From assembly GCA_013398015.1 (NCBI GenBank), contig VZRR01010834.1:1552706-1616705 (forward strand): a stretch of 64,000 bases of DNA, in the 5' to 3' direction. The stretch's first letter is position 1; the number at the start of each line of letters is the position of its first letter. The stretch is from Oreocharis arfaki. Lineage: Eukaryota > Chordata > Aves > Passeriformes > Paramythiidae. The notes beneath the pieces were generated by a model, which saw only the letters and a program-made list of their open reading frames with translations, made no database searches and was not told the DNA's origin. The position numbers and the translations under genes are program-made. Positions 13,501 through 23,599 of this stretch are shown in pieces.

Positions 13501-16059
13501 AGCATGATGCCTTCTCTCAAAAAATGCCAGAAAAGGGATGCACTGTATGCAGATACCTGATTTCAGAGCCAGGCAAAGAAAACCTCATGGTCAAGACTGT
13601 AAAGACTTTAATAGGTAAGTGTAATGCTAACAGCCTAACCTGAGGCCCTAAATCTTTAATTCTGTTAGATGAGTACTTTAGGCACCATCTATCACTAAGA
13701 AAGGAACACTTCATGGTTTAAATCAAATCAAGGGTAGGATATGTGTTTTGCATTATGTTACCTTCATTGCAGCAGGTAATTCAGTCACTCTGACAGAGTC
13801 TACTGAATCAATTAGTCTGCTCTTCATTATGCAACACAAAGGAACAGCTTTTATTCCTGTCCAGAACTGATTCTGGTCCTTCCAGCAACTGGATTTTCTT
13901 CTGTTCTACTCGAAAAATGTAGGACGGACAATAATAGTTTTTAATCTTCCTGCACATCTTGGAAACATTTTTTAAATTATTTTCTGCCAATCCACTTCTA
14001 CTGAGAGCTTTCATATGGTTCACAGCTAACGTAATCCTACATTTTAAAGAGGATGGATTACAGAGAATTATCCTCCTGGTTACATTGCAAGTGGTGAAAG
14101 GAAACTTTTTATTTTCCCTGATACAGTTTTATTTCAGAGCAGCAGCCTGGAAAAAATTGTGCCATTATGGTCAGTTTGTGCCTTCGGTCACACCACCACT
14201 TGAGCAACTAAGAGGAACAGACAACTTCAAGGCGTATTTCTCCCTGTTTCGCTTCATTTCAGAAATAGAGAAAACATTTTTTTTCCCCATAAACCAGTAT
14301 TGATGTTATCATGTGATTTACTTTCTCCCGCTGTCTTTCATTTCTTTTTTGACTGTAAGTTCGTTCAGCCCGGCACTATAATGTGCTGTGTTTATACAGA
14401 TATCAGATACAATGGGAACTCATTTTTAGCTCCACCCATTTCAGTTTGTTAACAATAAAAATAAACAGCAGCAATTTGCAATTCCTCCTCCATCCTGTGG
14501 TCCTCCATCCCCCTTCTTTTTCTCAAAGGTAAAGGAAAGAGTCAGTTTCATTAGCTTTTCATTTTCTTTTTCTTCTTCTCCAACCCATACCCTTGGCATC
14601 AAGGAGAAGAATAAAGATGCCAAATGGTTTCCTCTCTTTCCTACACTTAAATCAGTTTCAGGTAAATCACATGTGTAAATGTGGGTTTCACTGCTCTGTG
14701 GAAATTTGTACTGCAAAGCAGAGATATTTGGTACCCTGAGCCATTTGCTGGCAAAAAAGAGTCTCCCAATGTTAAGACCACGACTAAACATTTAGCACAT
14801 GTTGTGGCCAATGCAACTTTGGCCAAAAGGCAAAGTAACACTGTTTTACATGCAACAGAAGTACTTGCTGAGAAGGATTTCTGGAGAAAGTCACACAAAT
14901 GTTTCCTTCCAATTTCTGGCCAAAGGGCAAGAACAGCCCTCATGCTCCTGTTTTCATGGGAAAGAGAGAGGAGTATTGGTACGCACAGCGCTCTGCTTTT
15001 CCTTGGTTTAAAAAGAGGTGTTACAGTATTTACTTTTGACAACTATTTATTGTTGTGTCCTGATTTCCTGCCTTATTGCAAACACAGACTTTTTAGTGAA
15101 AATGAAAACACTAGCATATCACTGTCTGCATTCTGGTGTCTTCAGTCAAGGAAGGTGGAAAACACATCTTTGCTGAACCTCATATAAAAATTGAAAAACG
15201 ACTCAGCCTCTAAGCCACATGAACAACATTTTTCAACAATACACATTAGTTCAAGAAGCTGTTCCAGAGGTTACACAAGCTTTGTAATCTAACCAACGTC
15301 CCCATGAACCTATATATCCTAACCAGACGCAAAGGCCCCAGCTGTGCAGTAAGAAGTAATGGATTTTTGCACTAAGAAACATGGGATATTACCCAATACA
15401 GGATACTGCCTAACTTCTATAAAAGAAGTTATGGTACCAAAGATGAAGAGACTAAGGAAGTAACTGAAGATCGGTCTTCCAAACTTCGAAAAATTACACT
15501 CTTTTTCAAAGTCATCTTTTACAAAAGTCGTTACACCAATAATCTGAAGCTATTACACAACTATTTTGTCCAGTGTAATAAAAAAAAGCTGTATAGTCTT
15601 CTGCCCTAAAAAAAACAGACTGCTGCTCCAGTCAATAATTAGTCTTAGATAGTCATCTCAGATGTCTTCAAACTAAAAGCTGATTTCTGTAGAACTGCTC
15701 AGGTTTTAAAATAGCGTAGCAGAGTGTATAATCTAGGCCAAGCAGTTGTGTTGTTAATGTATCCACTTAAACCAAGCACTTCCTTTTTCATATTACTGCT
15801 TATCCCCTTGTTTTCCTCTCACAAAGAGAGGAGAACCCTTATCATTTGCCATGGAAATAATTTCTAGTTCCTTAGGAAAATGTCCTACTAGATTTGTTAT
15901 ACTTGAAAAAGGCCCATACTTATGCACTTGATGCTCAACATACTTCTAGGCATGCACTGGTTCACAAACAAATGCCAGCTTATTTTGTACAAAAGCCTAA
16001 ACTACACCAGATTGCTTGGATGTAGCCAAAATAGGCATCAATTGTTGTTTGTGTTCAGT

Positions 16060-16205
16060 AGCCAACTTAGCTCAGCTGACTAGAGCATGGTACTTATAAT
16101 GCCAAGATCATGGGATCAATCCCCATATAAGTCATTTACTTAAGAGCCGGACTCAGTGATCCATGTGGGCCCCTTCTAAGTCAGGATAGTCTGTGAATCC
16201 GTGAA
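16060..16205 (+). mobile_element. TguSINE1-like SINE (tRNA-Ile head, CR1-like tail)
   Basis: The head reads GCCAACTTAGCTCAGCTGAC then TAGAGCATGG, a tRNA-Ile-like A-box region, and continues with a TAT anticodon loop (CTTATAA) and a B box GGGATCAATCCC. The tail reads GACTCAGTGATCCATGTGGG, CCCCTTCTAAGTCAGGATAG and TCTGTGAATCCGTGA, which matches the 3' end of CR1. This head-tail fusion is the published structure of TguSINE1 in the zebra finch, which is mobilised by CR1 enzymes. The intact A and B boxes make an internal RNA polymerase III promoter plausible, but divergence suggests an old insertion. Confidence 0.85.
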
Positions 16206-16281
16206 ACCCAGTGAAAATCAAGGCAAATATACATTCAGAATATGATGATTTCCAACAACTGTATAAACCAATGCCAATGTC

Positions 16282-16390
16282 AAAAGCTAAGAGAATAAAA
16301 TTTCCTGGTCCGTTGATCAAAGCTATTGTTAAAAAAAAAAAAAAAAAAAAAAAAAGCTAAGANNNNNNNNNNNNNNNNAAAAAAAAAAAA
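16282..16390 (+). repeat. Poly(A) tract interrupted by a gap, with an 11-bp direct repeat
   Basis: Twenty-five A at 16331-16355 and twelve A at 16379-16390 flank the gap. The word AAAAGCTAAGA occurs at 16282-16292 and again at 16352-16362, just before the gap. Between the copies lie an AATAAA (16294-16299) and about 31 bases leading into the poly(A). This could be a tiny 5'-truncated retrocopy with target-site duplication, or a chance arrangement distorted by assembly. Confidence 0.5.
16363..16378. other. Assembly gap (16 N) inside poly(A)
   Basis: Sixteen N between two A homopolymers, most likely sequencing or assembly failure across the homopolymer. Confidence 0.98.
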
Positions 16391-17393
16391 GCAAGCTATG
16401 CCTAGAATGGAGACAGCAAATCTTCTCTTCTGGAGTCTCAGGTGTACTACATAAACATTTACAGTGGCCACAGGCACCCGTTTTATTATTGCTCAAGTAT
16501 AATATTTGATTTGGACAACTTGAGAAGGAATTAATATAACAGCTCTTTGTATACATAGCAGAAGGAAATGCAATTTTTCTGTCAAACAAACTGCTCTGCA
16601 CTTTCTTGCAACTTGGAGCAGAAGATGATGAACTGGCCATTTTCTGCCATAATAATTTATCTGTTTACAAAACGAAACATTCACACTGAACTTAAAGTGT
16701 ATTATGAATCAGAATTTTTCTGCTAGAGAATTTTTGCATCAGCAATTATTTCTTGGAAATTAGAGTTTAGTTGAAAGCTGCTTAGATGCAGGAAACAGAA
16801 AAACACTGGCTTGCTCACCTCCAGGTGATGTTCTTCAACTGTGCCAGAATTCTGTTTGTGCAGCTGTTCTACTGCTTTTAAAATAGGTGAATAATGAAAT
16901 CCCTTCATGACTTAATAAGTTTGTTGTTTTGTATCTCTGGGTCAAGCATATTTTTCTCTCGACTGATCTGGAGTAGATAATTCTAGGTTTTCTGCAGACT
17001 ATCAATAGACTGTTCCCACATAGCACCAAGACTGTTTGCAAGTGGACCTTAATAAACAAAGAGACAGGAAACCCTGATAGACTCCCAAGTACAGTTCTCA
17101 GCATAGTTCATACCAATATTTCTCAATCACCACATGCTGGATCAGCCTTGAAGAAAAGCACTAAGCAGAGCTATTTCATAACGAATTGGCTACTTCCGGC
17201 CTCAGGGGAACACTGCAGTATCCTGAAGGTCTTACTGCCCATATAAATCATATTGTATATATTATGCCAGGTAACCAGGATGCAGAAGTCATTCCCTTGT
17301 CTTCCCTTCAGCTGGTGAGTCTTATCCATTCAAGCAATTTTGCATTTCCAGGACCTGCCTGAAATCAACCTACAGAGGGAACCTACACATAGA

Positions 17394-17500
17394 TGCGGCA
17401 CTTAGGGACATGCTTTAGGGGAGGACTGTGGCAGTATTAGGTTTATAGCTGGACTCTTTGAACTCAAAGGTCTTTTCTAATCTAAATGATTCTATGATCT
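17394..17500 (+). mobile_element. CR1 LINE 3' terminal fragment
   Basis: Starts ATGCGGCACTTAGGGACATG and continues GCAGTATTAGGTTTATAGCT, GGACTCTTTGAACTCAAAGG and AATGATTCTATGATCT, the extreme 3' end of a CR1 subfamily. It is 5'-truncated to about 105 bp. Confidence 0.9.
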
Positions 17501-18668
17501 GACTCAAATCAACCTGAAAGCCACCTATGAGTAAATACATGGGGAATTGTGATGGACCAGCCCAATATAGCAAATAGCACAGACCAAAATTTGACCCACA
17601 ACTCTTAAAAAAAGTATTTGAAGTATAATCTAAGAATTAGATTGATTATGTAAGTCCACATTTTTTACACTTAGTTCTGTAGTAGTTGGTTTAATATTCT
17701 TTGATATCTTAATATTCTTTTCCATAAGGCAGTTCTATTCCAGTAGTCAGGCATCCATGAACACTACAACAATAAATTTCCTAGCACTGAACACAGTGAA
17801 AAAAAGAAGTAGTTTCAGACTCATGAGGGATTATGATAGATAAATAAGGCAAAAATAACTTAAAGAACTCCGAAAAATCTTGACTTTCTTTAAAACAAAC
17901 AGTGCACAACATATGAAGTAAAAGATGAAAAGCTGAAGTCATCAAATATCAGGGGTGGTGTCTGTTAAAACTAATCTTGCAGCCCAGGATCTAAAGGATA
18001 CTCCAAGCCATTCCTTGACAGGTATAAGCAATGGGACAGTGGGAAGTGAAGTAATACGACAAACTGCTGCTGGAGGACAGGAGAAATAGGACCAAGCATT
18101 TTGTGTTGCCTATGACACAAACTCTGTAAGCAGCTGAATTTTTTAAGACTGCATTATCACTTTGCTTTTATTTCAAAATCTTGTACTTCGTTGAGATCTT
18201 GCAAAACATACACAGGACTATCACATAATCTTCAATTTTCAAGTATGTAAAGCTGTTTCATGAACAAATTGCTCTACACTTACTCCAAATTAACCTAAAT
18301 TGTTATTACTCACCAAGGAAATATTTCCAGTGGCTAGTTCTCCCCATCTATAGCTATTAGTCAAGGTGACACAGGAAGTGTTGAAATGGCAGATCTTGTT
18401 ATAACACTAATAAGAAAGAAGTTAATAATTCTGCAAGCTAACTTTACGACCAATTAATCATACTATGTGATGAGTGCTGGAGGCGTTCTATTCCAGATGC
18501 ATATCCTAACTTACCTGCACTAAAGCACACCTCAGGAAGATAGCTTTGTGGTTTAAACATAAGGCATGCTGAGCTAAAAGGAAGTTGCTTTTGGACTACC
18601 AAGAATTCAGGCTATGAAATAAAATCATTTGCATTTCATGGGTGTTATACAATGCAGTGCACTCTTAC

Positions 18669-18793
18669 CTCCATGGGAAAGGCCTTAAAATTGACCGTGT
18701 GTTCAGAACCACGCTGGTTTTCTCTCCCCCAATGAAATCGAACATCGTGTAGTTCAAACTCATGTCCCCGAGGTAATGGCCCCCCTATTAACA
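18669..18793 (-). CDS. CA8: CA8 coding exon 3 with the non-zinc-binding His94-to-Arg position
   Basis: The exon is too short to stand out as an ORF. The minus strand shows a pyrimidine-rich acceptor ending TTTCCCAG (18794-18796 is CAG), 125 exonic bases, then the donor GAG|GTAAGAGT. It completes Val91 and encodes residues 92-132: LIGGPLPRGHEFELHDVRFHWG followed by RENQRGSEHTVNFKAFPME. The exon ends on a complete codon (phase 0). In active enzymes the core motif is FHFHWG with two zinc-binding histidines; here it is VRFHWG, so the first ligand is Arg109 while His111 remains. This substitution defines CA8 within the family. Confidence 0.96.
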
Positions 18794-20306
18794 CTGGGAA
18801 AGAAGATAAGTGGTGAAGAACTTGCCTTTCAAAGCAGACAGGACACTGAATATATTCTCCAAATACAACAAGGAGATTGTGGCAATCTTCTACATTATCA
18901 GTGGTACCAGAGAGGAGAAGAGTTAAGTTGATAAACTTGTCATCATTACTTCTGAAGAACCTTGCAGGTACAGAACATGAATTGAGGCAGTTATGAAAAA
19001 CAGTAAAACTGCTGTCATACTGAACTCTGTTTTATGAGGCTGAACACCAAACAAAAACATTGTGCCTTTACCAGTCAGGAGAATGTTTATTGGTCTTATC
19101 AAGACATTAACTGTGTGCTCTAAACAGATGGCAGGGGTTCTGAACTGAACAGGGAAGTTACCTCCAAGTTGTCCAAATGCTTACTCTCCATCACCTATAT
19201 TTACTATGGGCCACAAAAATAGATAGAAAACTTTTGATTGCAAATATTTTGCTAGGTAAAGGTGTTCAGTCATATACCACCTGTCAGGTTTCTGAGATAC
19301 AGAATATATCGAATATACCATACTGAAATATAATCAAACCTACACACTGGAGAAAAAAAACATACCTCATTCACTTAAAAACAGCTTCTAGGCAGCCATG
19401 GTTTATCCTCACTTCAGTTTTTTAAACATCTGGAATTTCTTAAAAGCATCTGTCCACAATCACAACACACGCACAAAAAGGTTTATATAGTAGCTCAATG
19501 CTTTTGCATTAATAGAGACTTCCACCATAAAGTAGTAAAAACAAGCAGTTGTGAGGCCCAATCTGCTATGGAATTAATCAACAGAAACATTTCGCCCAGG
19601 GATTTCTGAATCTGCTTTAGATCAAATATTATACCACAAGCTACAGGTAACTTCCCACTAAAATCATTGAATATTGGCTTCTAGGCAGTGCTGAGTTTTA
19701 TTTAAGGGCATTCACGTCTTCCCCAGAATCCATTAAACTCTAGCTTACATTTCATAGACTTGGAATTAATCTTTTAAAATCTCTGATAATTCATAAGGAT
19801 TATTTAACTGCGTGAAATATAGCCTCAGGGAATTAGTTCCATAATATATAGCTATTTTGACACACAAACTATACAGCCTGAGTTTGGAGCACAAGACATA
19901 GTGTAATACTAAAACATAAGTTAGCAATTGATTCATATTACATCTGTACGAACACAAAACCAAAGGTACAGAACTATAAAAAAACTGAAAGTAAACAGAT
20001 CAATTATGTTTTCCATAAGCAATTACATTAGAGGGGGAAAAAAAGTCAAATATTCCAATTAATCCTCCTTTAATAATTCTTCACAACTAATTTAACAGCC
20101 ATTAGAATTTCTAAAATGAAATTTCATAAATGTAGTTATAGATTCAGATATGCTTCTTAACCTTATCTATATTCTATCTATACCTACATCCCCTATAGGG
20201 AAAATCTACAAATCTGGTGAACACTCGGGTAAACAACAATTTAAGTATTTAAGAAATCTGGACAAATAAAAAGAATCATGATATTCAATTAGGGCTCAAT
20301 TAGGAT

Positions 20307-20355
<49 letters not shown>

Positions 20356-23088
20356 TCAATTAGGAAAATTGAGCCTTTTCTGTGTTTTAAAATATTGCTC
20401 TGAGAAATAAAACAAATGTTCTCTACATGATGTAGTTCTGGATCTCCAGGAGCTTCAAAGAGTTTTTTTCCAAGGCTTCAGCTGGAACACTGATCCCACA
20501 ATAAAACTATTTCATAGTTGGTCATGGTCCTTCCACCTAATGCACAACACATATTCCATCATCAAAATGAAAGCAGCTGTGAAAATGCTTGCAATTAAAT
20601 TTGGGATTTGGGAATTCCATATGGACTTCGGAATTCCATATGGACTGCATGTCTTGAATTAAAGGATAAAATCAATCAGCAGTAATGACAAATTTATTTT
20701 TAATATGTATCTTAATCAGTTTACTTTTTTCCATAAAGAACTTTTTCTTTGACTGTTAACATTACAGTAGATGAGGATCTCTTGCACATTAATTGGACAG
20801 AGTTCCAAAAGCATTCAGTGCTCAACAGCTCCTATCAAAATAATCTGGCTAAATGGATTTGTCATCAGAGATCCCCTGTGAGGAAAAGAAACTGCAGGAG
20901 TTTCTGCAATCCCTGAAAAATGGCCAGAATACAAGGCCAGGTTCAAACATAGCTTATTAACTCTTCTCTCCTCTTGCTAGGTCTAATAAACGTCATCTTC
21001 TCCCTCCCAAATTATTCCCAGTTTACAAATGGAGAACGGGAAATTACGTAACATGAAATCTAAGGAAAAGCTGGAACTAAACCAAGATTTCCTACATCAT
21101 AATTACATACTTCAGTCATAAACTTTTTCTCTATTTCACATTTTCTTATAAATCAAGACTCATCCATCTGACATCACACTGCATTCAAGTATAAAAAGAA
21201 GTCTTTCCTTTTTCCTAATTCTCTTAATGGTTTTGCAAAGACATTTAGGTGTGCTGGTCCCATCTTATTAACTCGAGACTGTTACAAACTGCCCTTGGGA
21301 AAGGTAGGATGGAAGGAGTTGCATTTTGGCACGCAAGTGATGAGGTCATTTGTGGTCATTCTCACTTCCTCCACAGGAGAATTCAAGAATTCTTGATCCT
21401 GCAGGGAGAATCTTATTCCTTGGGAAAAGCGCTCTCCTTCTGAAGAAGGCAGTAAAACCGACTGGAAGAACAATATTTCTCTTTTATTGCAAATCTGAAA
21501 AATTCTATGGAAAAAATGTTCTGTGTTGAAAAATACATGGAAATTATCATAGAAAGGAAGGAAAGCATCATTATTAAAATAAAAAAACTTCCTTTTTAAA
21601 AAACTGCGTAAAACTGAACTGACTCCCTCACTTAGCACAGCTGTAGTTCCTAGTAGTACTGAGTTCTCAGAAGGAAACAAAATTTGGAATGTCTCATGGT
21701 TTGACAATGTTCAGCTGTTTAAATGCCCCCAAAGGGCTGTTACTAGCTAAGACTGGTTGAAATAACATGGAGGCTCTTCCAAACACATGGTAAGAACTAC
21801 TGCAGTGCTGGAAAGCAAAATGGACTTTTTTTCTCCCTACTTTCTTGTCTCCTTCATATAGAATAGTTTACCCAGATGAAAGGTCTGAGTAAGATATTGC
21901 AATTTCACTTATGTTGGAATTGTTTATTATTTGCTTCTAAATCATATTTGATGAGTGACACCAAAAATGTCATCCTTTAAGAAATGAGGACTGCCTTCTA
22001 CTTGGTCCTCATCAATATTGTGAGCATGTATAACTGGTGTATCTATCTTAGGCTGTCCAATTCTGTACTTAGTATTCAGAACCCACTCAAATTAATGGGA
22101 AAACGCACTTTTAACTTACATGGTCTTCGAACCACGAACAAATCTTGCCAGCTGTACAGAACAGTTTGGCACTACACTGTCTTAGCAATAGTCTGTACTG
22201 CTTCTGAATGCAGACAGCTGCGAATGCCAGTGAATTGGATACCACCACCACAAGAGGAAGTTCTAGACATGCTTTGAAGCTATCTGACTGACCATCCAGT
22301 CTGGCATCAAAATCTGCAACTCCCATTGCAACACTTGCTCCCCTTCCTACCGAAGTCAACAGCAACACTCTCACTGGGCACAGTCCATGCCGAATGGGCA
22401 CAACTGCTCGCTGCTAGGAAAAGTTGCTTTTCCTACACTCCAGGACAGAAGCACAGTGAGTCTTCAGGCAACACAAGCTTTAGTCGGGAAAACCAAGGCC
22501 ATGTTTCTGCATACCTGATTTTGACTTCAGGGCAATCTGAATCGAATGCCCGTCGTTGATCACTTCACAGTCACGACACACCACGTAGTTCGGTGACAAA
22601 CGCACTTCCAGGAGCGAGGGGTCATATTTAGCTTCTCTCGAGTTCAAGTTAATGGGCGATTGGTACTCCCCGTTAGCATCGGGGAAAATCAGCCCCCACT
22701 CCACTCCTGAGGCACAAGGGAAAAGCGGTCACGGGGGGACCCGGCAGCCCGCGCTGCGGGTCAGACAGACTCTGTCCGGCCGCTGCCCCCGGGAGGGAAG
22801 GGGCTGCCCCTCCGCGGCCGCCGCCCCGCGCTGCCCTCCCGCCGGCGGGGACGGACCTGCTGCCCGCTGCGGGACGGCGCTTCCCCGCGCCCCGGGACAG
22901 CCGGGGAGCGAACCCCGCTGCGCTCCGCCACCGAAATCCCCACACCGCCTCCTCCTCCCCGGGCCGCGGACAAAGTTTCTCCCCGGCGGAATCGCCGCCC
23001 GCTCCTCACCTTCCTCGTAGCCCCACTCCGGAGCCTCCTCCCGGCGTGGCAGGGGCTCGGCGCCCTCGATCAGGCTCCTGTCAGCCAT
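18669..23088 (-). CDS. CA8: CA8, carbonic anhydrase-related protein VIII (5' part, exons 1-3)
   Basis: Seen: three minus-strand exons (79, 192 and 125 nt) with GT-AG borders join in frame into 132 residues starting MADRSLIEG and ending at FPME. The sequence follows vertebrate CA8 closely, for example PDANGEYQSPINLNSREA, SPNYVVCRDCEV and RGSEHTVNF. Known: CA8 is a cytosolic alpha-carbonic-anhydrase fold protein without CO2 hydration activity. It is abundant in Purkinje cells and binds the IP3 receptor ITPR1, lowering its IP3 affinity; human mutations cause ataxia. The full protein is about 290 residues, so a little under half is here. In carbonic anhydrase II numbering, His64 is kept (residue 80), Gln92 is Asp (107), His94 is Arg (109), His96 is kept (111) and Glu106 is kept (121). 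The His119 region lies in exon 4, outside the window. No frameshift or stop is seen. The identity is secure; that the gene is intact beyond the window is inferred. Confidence 0.96.
20293..20375. repeat. (ATC)16 microsatellite framed by direct and inverted repeats
   Basis: A perfect ATC array spans 20308-20355 (48 bp). CTCAATTAGGA occurs on both sides (20295-20305 and 20355-20365). GGCTCAATT at 20293-20301 is the exact inverse complement of AATTGAGCC at 20367-20375, so the array could sit in the loop of a 9-bp-stem hairpin. Confidence 0.92.
20611..20646 (+). repeat. 17-bp tandem microduplication
   Basis: GGAATTCCATATGGACT occurs at 20611-20627 and 20630-20646, separated by TC. The unit contains the palindromes GGAATTCC and TCCATATGGA. 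The copies are identical, so the duplication is recent or conserved. Confidence 0.95.
22515..22706 (-). CDS. CA8: CA8 coding exon 2
   Basis: The acceptor is TGCCTCAG just above 22706 and the donor is CAG|GTATGC at 22509-22514. Both borders are phase 1. The exon supplies residues 27 (last two bases) to 90 plus the first base of Val91. It begins GVEWGLIFPDANGEYQSPIN, the conserved N-terminal block of the alpha-carbonic anhydrase fold, and ends in NDGHSIQIALKSKS. His80 in that stretch corresponds to the proton-shuttle His64 of carbonic anhydrase II. Differences from human CA8 are conservative (for example Lys for Arg in NSREAK, Ile for Thr in CEVIND). The open frame continues into intron 1 on one side and intron 2 on the other, so splice sites rather than stops set the borders. 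Confidence 0.96.
22707..23009 (-). other. CA8: CA8 intron 1 (303 bp)
   Basis: A short GC-rich intron between G|GTGAGG at the exon 1 border and TGCCTCAG at the exon 2 border, phase 1. It lies wholly within the CpG island. No repeat or small RNA is recognised in it. Confidence 0.93.
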
Positions 23089-23590
23089 GGGCGGGCGCCC
23101 CGGGAGCGGCCGGGCGGGGTGTGCGGTGTGCGAGCGTGTGCGGGGCGAGGCGGGCTGGCGGCGCTCGGCTCCGCGCCTGGACCTCCCCCCGCCCTCCGCC
23201 CCCGCCCGCGGGTGTCGGCGAGCGCCGGGGCAGGGGCAGGGCCGGGGGCGGCCGCCGGGCAACACCGGGAGCCGGTCGCTGTCCCAGCCCCAGCGGCGCG
23301 GCGAGCGAGAGGTGAGGTGGCAGCGGGCGTGCCCGGCGGGACGCTGCTCCCTGATCCTCCCTGCGGCTTCCTCGCTGTCCTCCGCAGGCTGCTTCCCTAG
23401 CCCGGGTGGGTGGGTGTCTCCACAGCTCCTGCTGCCCCTGCAGCTGGGCACAGGCGCTCTGTGCACCCGGGGACATCCAGGGAGAGCAACTTCAACAAGG
23501 GGAAGGGCGAAGCCCGGCCACTGGGGAGGAACAACCCCGGCGCCGGGACAGGTGAGGGACTATCTGATTGGAATGCAGTTTGGCGTCAGG
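22720..23590. promoter_or_regulatory. CA8: CpG island covering the CA8 promoter, exon 1 and intron 1
   Basis: Base composition shifts abruptly from AT-rich flanks to very GC-rich, CpG-dense sequence between about 22720 and 23590. On the minus strand, upstream of the ATG, Sp1-type GC boxes appear around 23110-23120 and as a cluster at about 23180-23215 (repeated GGGCGG/GGGGCGG). No TATA box is evident at a sensible distance. This fits a dispersed-start, CpG-island promoter; the transcription start cannot be fixed from sequence alone. Several long open frames inside the island on both strands (for example 22729-23466 minus and 23087-23815 plus) come from low stop frequency in GC-rich DNA and are not genes. 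Confidence 0.85.
23010..23088 (-). CDS. CA8: CA8 coding exon 1 (start codon to first donor)
   Basis: The ATG is at 23086-23088 in a good Kozak context (GCCC before, G at +4). The exon encodes 26 residues plus the first base of Gly27 and ends at the donor G|GTGAGG (intron bases 23004-23009), phase 1. The N-terminus reads MADRSLIEG, then EEAPEWGYEE. Human CA8 has a longer run of consecutive acidic residues here; as I recall it, this bird exon is about seven residues shorter and has RREE in place of the poly-Glu run. The start is chosen because MAD- and the EWGYEEG junction both match CA8. A longer open frame upstream is only GC-rich readthrough. Confidence 0.94.
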
Positions 23591-23599
23591 TCAGACACG

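Larger units (their letters stand above)
1..18668 (-). other. CA8: CA8 intron 3 (5' part, at least 18.7 kb; runs off the left edge)
   Basis: From the exon 3 donor (18661-18668) to the left edge I searched for exon 4, which should encode a motif like LHLIHWNS and the third zinc-ligand position. I found no copy with splice sites. The interval is AT-rich and holds CR1 fragments (2593-2812, 5175-5440, 17394-17500), a TguSINE1-like SINE (16060-16205), an MIR-like fragment (10268-10575), a possible LTR fragment (5671-5760) and two gaps. Its longest open frame (14681-15187 plus, 168 codons) has no recognised domain and overlaps other open frames on both strands, so it is not called a gene. Confidence 0.85.
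18794..22514 (-). other. CA8: CA8 intron 2 (about 3.7 kb)
   Basis: The intron runs from GTATGC (after exon 2) to TTTCCCAG (before exon 3), phase 1, and is AT-rich. It contains a perfect ATC microsatellite framed by a short inverted repeat (20293-20375) and a 17-bp tandem microduplication (20611-20646). No CR1 copy is obvious. The open frames at 21282-21707 (minus) and 21984-22277 (plus) show no known domain and are treated as chance. Confidence 0.92.

Noticed and set aside
14681..15187. 168-codon plus-strand open frame in CA8 intron 3
   Set aside because: It overlaps other open frames in several phases and on the opposite strand, has no recognised domain, and has no splice or neighbour support.
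16060..16133. A functional tRNA-Ile(TAT) gene
   Set aside because: The acceptor stem does not pair well and the sequence runs straight into a CR1-like tail, so it is the head of a SINE.
22729..23466. 245-codon minus-strand open frame across CA8 exon 1
   Set aside because: Readthrough of intron 1 and the 5' flank in GC-rich DNA. Only the exon 1 part matches CA8.
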